Part shown: positions 14,710 through 18,134 of the stretch, one piece after another | How the letters are laid out: the number at the start of each line of letters is the position of its first letter | Position numbering within the stretch: position 1 is the first letter of the stretch | Source: JAZNOL01 sp045580815 | GTDB taxonomy: Bacteria; Bacillota; Clostridia; RUG12999 | Reading direction: 5' to 3' | Assembly (NCBI GenBank): GCA_045580815.1 | Contig: JAZNOL010000056.1 | Span: 1-18,134, forward strand | Length of the DNA: 18,134 nucleotides | The notes under the pieces: generated by a model | Database searches by the model: none | Told to the model about the DNA's origin: nothing | What the model saw: only the letters and a program-made list of their open reading frames with translations | Position numbers and translations under genes: made by a program

Positions 14710-17700
14710 ATGAAAAAACTGGCAAAAATCATTACTCTGTTGACAGCGCTCACAATGATGCTTTCCGCGTTTACCGCAATTGCGGCAGCACCGGTGCCTG
14801 TTGACAATCTGGAAACAGACGGTACTTATGTGTTCTTTGACGATTTTGAGGGCTACGAAGACACCAACGGCGATGGTGTAATCGGCACTGCAGAATACGC
14901 ATCAAACTGGACATATAACAACAAACCCTATGACAGCGGACAGTGGCCTCCCAAAATTATTGAAGCGTCAACATGGGAAACAGATGGCGGCGAAGGCGGC
15001 GATGGCAGCAACAAGCTGAAAATCTGGCCTAAAGCAACTCCGTCAAACTATCATAACGCACCAAGCGTTACTTTCACAGGCTCAGTACCTATGAATTCTA
15101 TTCAGAAATTCACATTTGACGTTGAAAAAAACAGAGACGGATATAACGGTTATGGAATTCGTTTCATGAAACATAACAACGGTCAGGATATGTACGAGTT
15201 GTATTTCCCGGGAAGCGGCTGGAGTAACAGCAACGGTGCAGGCGAAGCCGGTGGTTACATTTGGATTCTTTCAAAAATCACTGGCGGATATACAAACGGC
15301 ACAAGAACTTTCCTTTATACAAACGAAGGTGCTGTAAACTCTACAACTCTTCCGGCATCAACACAAAACAGACTCGGTACAACACCTAATCGTGTAAACT
15401 ATGTTACACTCACGGTTAACGGCAAAACAGGCACAATCAGCTTTGATGTTGACAATGTAGGCAGTGACGTTCCCGAAGGCAAAGTACAGCTTATGTCAAA
15501 CAACTATGAATTTGTTGACCTTGCAACAACAGTTACAGATACTTCTTTTGTAGGTATTGGCGGATTGTGTACATTTGAACTTTTTGCACTCGGTTTCTTT
15601 AACAGCACCGAAACATCTGCCGGTTGTGACTTTGATAATGTAAAACTCGAAGTAACAGCAGATGCACCCACACCTCCCACACCTACCGACAACCTGGCAA
15701 CAGAGGGTAAATATGTTTATTTTGATGATTTTGAAACCTATCCCGACCTTGACAAAAACGGCAAGGTAGAATCTGCGGAATATTCTTCAAACTGGACATA
15801 CAACAAAAAACCCTATGACGACGGACAATTTCCGCCTATAATCGTTAAAAACGAAACATGGGCTACAAACGGTGGCGAAGTAGGCGAAACATTAGATAAA
15901 AAACTTAAAATTTTCCCCAAAGCAACTCCGTCAAGCTTTCATAACGCACCGGGTGTTACTTTCACAGGCTCAGTACCTATGAAATCTGTGCAGAAAATCA
16001 CCTTTAACGTTGAAGAAAACAGATTTGGATATAACGGTTACGGTATCCGTTTCATGAAACATAACAACGGTCAGGATATGTACGAGCTGTACTTCCCGGC
16101 AAGCAGCTGGAGCAACAGCAACGGCGCAGGTGTTGCCGGTGGTTACATCTGGATTCTTTCAAAAATCACAGGCGGATATACAAATGGTACAAGAACTTTC
16201 CTTTATACAAATGAAGGTGTCGTAAACTCCACAACTCTCCCGGCATCAACAGAAAACAGACGCGGTATCTCACCAAACCGTGCACACACTGTTCAGCTTG
16301 TTGTTAACGGTGAAACCGGCGAAATTTCATTTGATGTTGACACAGCAAACCCCGATTCACCTTCAAATGCAGGCAAAGCACAGCTCATGTCAAACAATTA
16401 TGAATTTGTTGAACTTGCAACAACAGTTACAGATACTTCGTTTGTAGGTGTTAATGACGAATGTACAGTTGAACTTTTTGCAATCGGTCATTTTAATACA
16501 ACTACTGAATCAGAAGGCTGTGACTTCGATAATTTCAAACTCGAAGCAACAGCAATCCCGTCATCAGCAACAACTGTGAGTGATGATTTCTCATCATATA
16601 CAGACGGCGATGTGTCATCTGATTGGATAACAACAAAAGCCGGTGCACTTAACGACGAACAGCCCACAATCAACGGAAGCGGTGCATTGATTTATCCCAA
16701 CAAAAACAATGCAGACTGGATTAACCTGTCAAGCGACAATTATTCTGACGGCGTAGCACTTACAACATGGCAGACACCTGTTTCGGCAGATGATGTTCAC
16801 AGAATCAAAGTTACACAGCACACAGCATCCGGTGATTACAGTAGTTTCAGAGATATGGAAGCTTTCGGTATGCGTTTTATGATACACAACGACGGCAAAA
16901 ACTTCTATGAACTTCTTATTTCTTCACCAGGTCGTGTAAAAAACTCATCAAATGAAATGTACGGTCGTATCTATTCAATCATCAAAAACCAGGAGGTTGA
17001 AGAAAACGGCTCAAAGGTTGTTAAACGTTCACTTGTTGGAAGTTTTATAAAAGAAGGCTACAACATTAACAGAAACATGCATAAAAATATTGATGTTACA
17101 GTTAATAATGCGGCAGGTACCATTGATGTTAACATAACAACAAACGGTACATCAACTCCCGGTACAGCACTCCTTCTTAACCCGTCATCATCAGACAACG
17201 AATCTGTTAATATCAAATCTACATTCTATGATGATTCGTTTAAAGATTATCACGGCGACACAAGCATCGGTTTCTTTGGCGCATGCTCAGTAAACTGGAG
17301 TTCAGCTTCTTCAATTGATGATTTCAGCGTTACAACAACAGATGCTTACGAAGTAAGCGGTGAGCCTGATGCAACAATGTATGTTGACGTTGCAAACGGC
17401 AAAACAGCTGATGCAAACGGTGTAATTGACCTTGGCACAGCAACAAGAGTAAGACGTGTTGTTCTTCCCGAATACGGCGAAGCATTTGTTTCACTCGACG
17501 GAAACAACTTCTTCAGCATCGGTGAAGGCGTAAACATTCTTAACAGAAAATCAGGTCTGGCGTTCAGATACGTAAAAGCACCTACAGGTTCTAAGGTTCT
17601 TACAGATATAAGCGAAATTACTGTTCCGCTTTACAGCGATATTTCTGTTGCGTACTACGAAATGGGTTATGAAACAACAGATATTTACTGTTACAGCAAG

Positions 17701-18087
17701 GTTGTAGATTACGATGGCAGCGTAGCTTATGTAAAATCACAGCCCACAACACCTACAGATGTTGAATTTATGGCTGCTCTTACAAGCAAAGTGCTTACTG
17801 TAAGTGTAACAGATCCTTACACAGTAACAAGCGAAAACGGCAAACTCAAATTTACAGCTTACCTTGATAAAGCCCTTAATGAAAGCGGCAACGTAAGCGG
17901 CATTGTGATTTTTGAAGACGAAAACGGTGCTCTTATTGAAGCACAGGTTGCACCAGCAACCCTCAAAGGTAATATTGCAGAATTTGAAGTTGACGATGTT
18001 GCGGATGCAGACGGCGTAAAACTTACTGTATGGAAAGATGTTTCATCAAGCGTTAAACCTCTTTCAAATATGTACACAATAAGATAA
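14710..18087 (+). CDS. Secreted multi-module binding protein with three jelly-roll-like repeats and C-terminal K-L-T-V-W module
   Basis: This 1125-residue protein has a signal peptide (about 1-26). Three related modules follow: about 33-317, 328-615 and 624-877. Each has an F-D-D-F or S-D-D-F opening, G-x-R-F-M-x-H-N in the middle (R151, R447, R722), and a closing D-F-D-N or D-D-F segment. The layout resembles concanavalin/LamG-like jelly rolls that bind glycans. Copies 1 and 2 are very alike and each carries an EF-hand-type calcium loop (D51-E62; D346-E357); copy 3 is more divergent and lacks it. An F5/8C-like module (about 878-970) follows copy 3, exactly as in the SLH protein at 5666-8533. 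The C-terminus has the K-L-T-V-W module (W1108) shared with two other secreted proteins here. No SLH, LPXTG or catalytic motif is seen. Starts at 14608 (GTG) and 14701 were rejected on ribosome-binding-site grounds. Confidence 0.75.
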   Translation: MKKLAKIITLLTALTMMLSAFTAIAAAPVPVDNLETDGTYVFFDDFEGYEDTNGDGVIGTAEYASNWTYNNKPYDSGQWPPKIIEASTWETDGGEGGDGSNKLKIWPKATPSNYHNAPSVTFTGSVPMNSIQKFTFDVEKNRDGYNGYGIRFMKHNNGQDMYELYFPGSGWSNSNGAGEAGGYIWILSKITGGYTNGTRTFLYTNEGAVNSTTLPASTQNRLGTTPNRVNYVTLTVNGKTGTISFDVDNVGSDVPEGKVQLMSNNYEFVDLATTVTDTSFVGIGGLCTFELFALGFFNSTETSAGCDFDNVKLEVTADAPTPPTPTDNLATEGKYVYFDDFETYPDLDKNGKVESAEYSSNWTYNKKPYDDGQFPPIIVKNETWATNGGEVGETLDKKLKIFPKATPSSFHNAPGVTFTGSVPMKSVQKITFNVEENRFGYNGYGIRFMKHNNGQDMYELYFPASSWSNSNGAGVAGGYIWILSKITGGYTNGTRTFLYTNEGVVNSTTLPASTENRRGISPNRAHTVQLVVNGETGEISFDVDTANPDSPSNAGKAQLMSNNYEFVELATTVTDTSFVGVNDECTVELFAIGHFNTTTESEGCDFDNFKLEATAIPSSATTVSDDFSSYTDGDVSSDWITTKAGALNDEQPTINGSGALIYPNKNNADWINLSSDNYSDGVALTTWQTPVSADDVHRIKVTQHTASGDYSSFRDMEAFGMRFMIHNDGKNFYELLISSPGRVKNSSNEMYGRIYSIIKNQEVEENGSKVVKRSLVGSFIKEGYNINRNMHKNIDVTVNNAAGTIDVNITTNGTSTPGTALLLNPSSSDNESVNIKSTFYDDSFKDYHGDTSIGFFGACSVNWSSASSIDDFSVTTTDAYEVSGEPDATMYVDVANGKTADANGVIDLGTATRVRRVVLPEYGEAFVSLDGNNFFSIGEGVNILNRKSGLAFRYVKAPTGSKVLTDISEITVPLYSDISVAYYEMGYETTDIYCYSKVVDYDGSVAYVKSQPTTPTDVEFMAALTSKVLTVSVTDPYTVTSENGKLKFTAYLDKALNESGNVSGIVIFEDENGALIEAQVAPATLKGNIAEFEVDDVADADGVKLTVWKDVSSSVKPLSNMYTIR
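14806..16554 (+). repeat. Tandem duplication of about 888 bp within the triple-module gene
   Basis: Modules 1 and 2 match at DNA level over long stretches with a core offset of 888 bp (for example CAGGATATGTACGAG at 15184 and the matching site at 16072). The TTCACAGGCTCAGTACC block also recurs. By eye about three quarters of the residues are identical and the central part is nearly unchanged, indicating a fairly recent in-frame duplication. Confidence 0.85.
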
Positions 18088-18102
18088 ATAATTGTAAAAC
18101 AC

Positions 18103-18134
18103 AAAGGGGCTGTAGCAAAATGATTTCATTTTGC
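18103..18134 (+). terminator. Probable rho-independent terminator, cut by the window edge
   Basis: GCAAAATGA (18115-18123) and TCATTTTGC (18126-18134) are perfect inverted copies separated by TT, starting 27 bases after the stop codon. The left side continues as AAAGGGGCTGTA (18103-18114), whose partner would lie beyond the window. A long stem ending in a T-run is expected there. An insertion-sequence end is an alternative, because GGGGCTGTAGCAAAA-like ends occur in some IS families. Confidence 0.6.

Noticed and set aside
14860..14895. Dockerin domain suggested by the D-x-N-x-D-G-x-I loop
   Set aside because: Dockerins have two such loops about 30 residues apart, each followed by a helix; here there is a single loop per module, embedded in a large beta-type module, and no cohesin is present.
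1..18134. CRISPR arrays, tRNA or rRNA genes, transposase genes, LPXTG sorting signals, lipoprotein signals
   Set aside because: None were found: no regularly spaced repeats, no tRNA-like arm set, no transposase-like protein, no LPXTG C-terminus, and no clear lipobox in any signal peptide.

Overview
The window looks like a chromosomal segment of an anaerobic, Gram-positive clostridial bacterium, probably a gut or other polysaccharide-degrading member of the Oscillospirales/Monoglobales-like Clostridia. The evidence is moderately AT-rich DNA with very AT-rich spacers, purine-rich AAGGAGG-type ribosome binding sites, three secreted proteins with S-layer homology (SLH) domain triplets, and multi-domain secreted glycan-active proteins. 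The taxon is an inference; no rRNA or marker gene is present. All eight genes lie on the + strand.

Region 1 (1-274) is an AT-rich upstream region with a near-consensus sigma-A promoter (TTTACA, 17 bp, TATAAT) flanked by short direct repeats. Region 2 (275-13816) holds six tightly packed genes (gaps of 14-28 nt and one 8-nt overlap), probably one operon: a leaderless GH20-type hexosaminidase-like enzyme; a secreted clan GH-A (GH51-like) glycosidase with Ig-like modules; a small secreted carbohydrate-binding-type protein; an SLH-anchored binding protein with a jelly-roll module and helical repeats; a second GH51-like glycosidase carrying its own C-terminal SLH triplet; and a 999-residue protein with SLH domains at the N-terminus and about 770 residues of unrecognised sequence.

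Region 3 (13817-14709) interrupts this theme. It has a spacer with repeat-like hairpins, a small YgjV-family membrane protein, and a second spacer with a nested inverted repeat. Region 4 (14710-18087) is a secreted 1125-residue protein with three copies of the same jelly-roll-like module seen in the SLH-anchored binding protein. The window ends inside what looks like a terminator hairpin.

Taken together, the locus reads as a cell-surface glycan capture and degradation system: binding modules and one enzyme fixed to the wall by SLH domains, other enzymes or binders secreted without SLH, and a cytoplasmic GH20-like enzyme that would act on imported fragments. No transporter, regulator or sensor is visible. 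The most interesting pattern is that the six exported proteins split cleanly into two classes: those with SLH triplets, and those ending in a shared C-terminal module with a K-L-x-V-W core. This raises the possibility of an undescribed alternative retention or assembly domain. The substrate cannot be read from the sequence.
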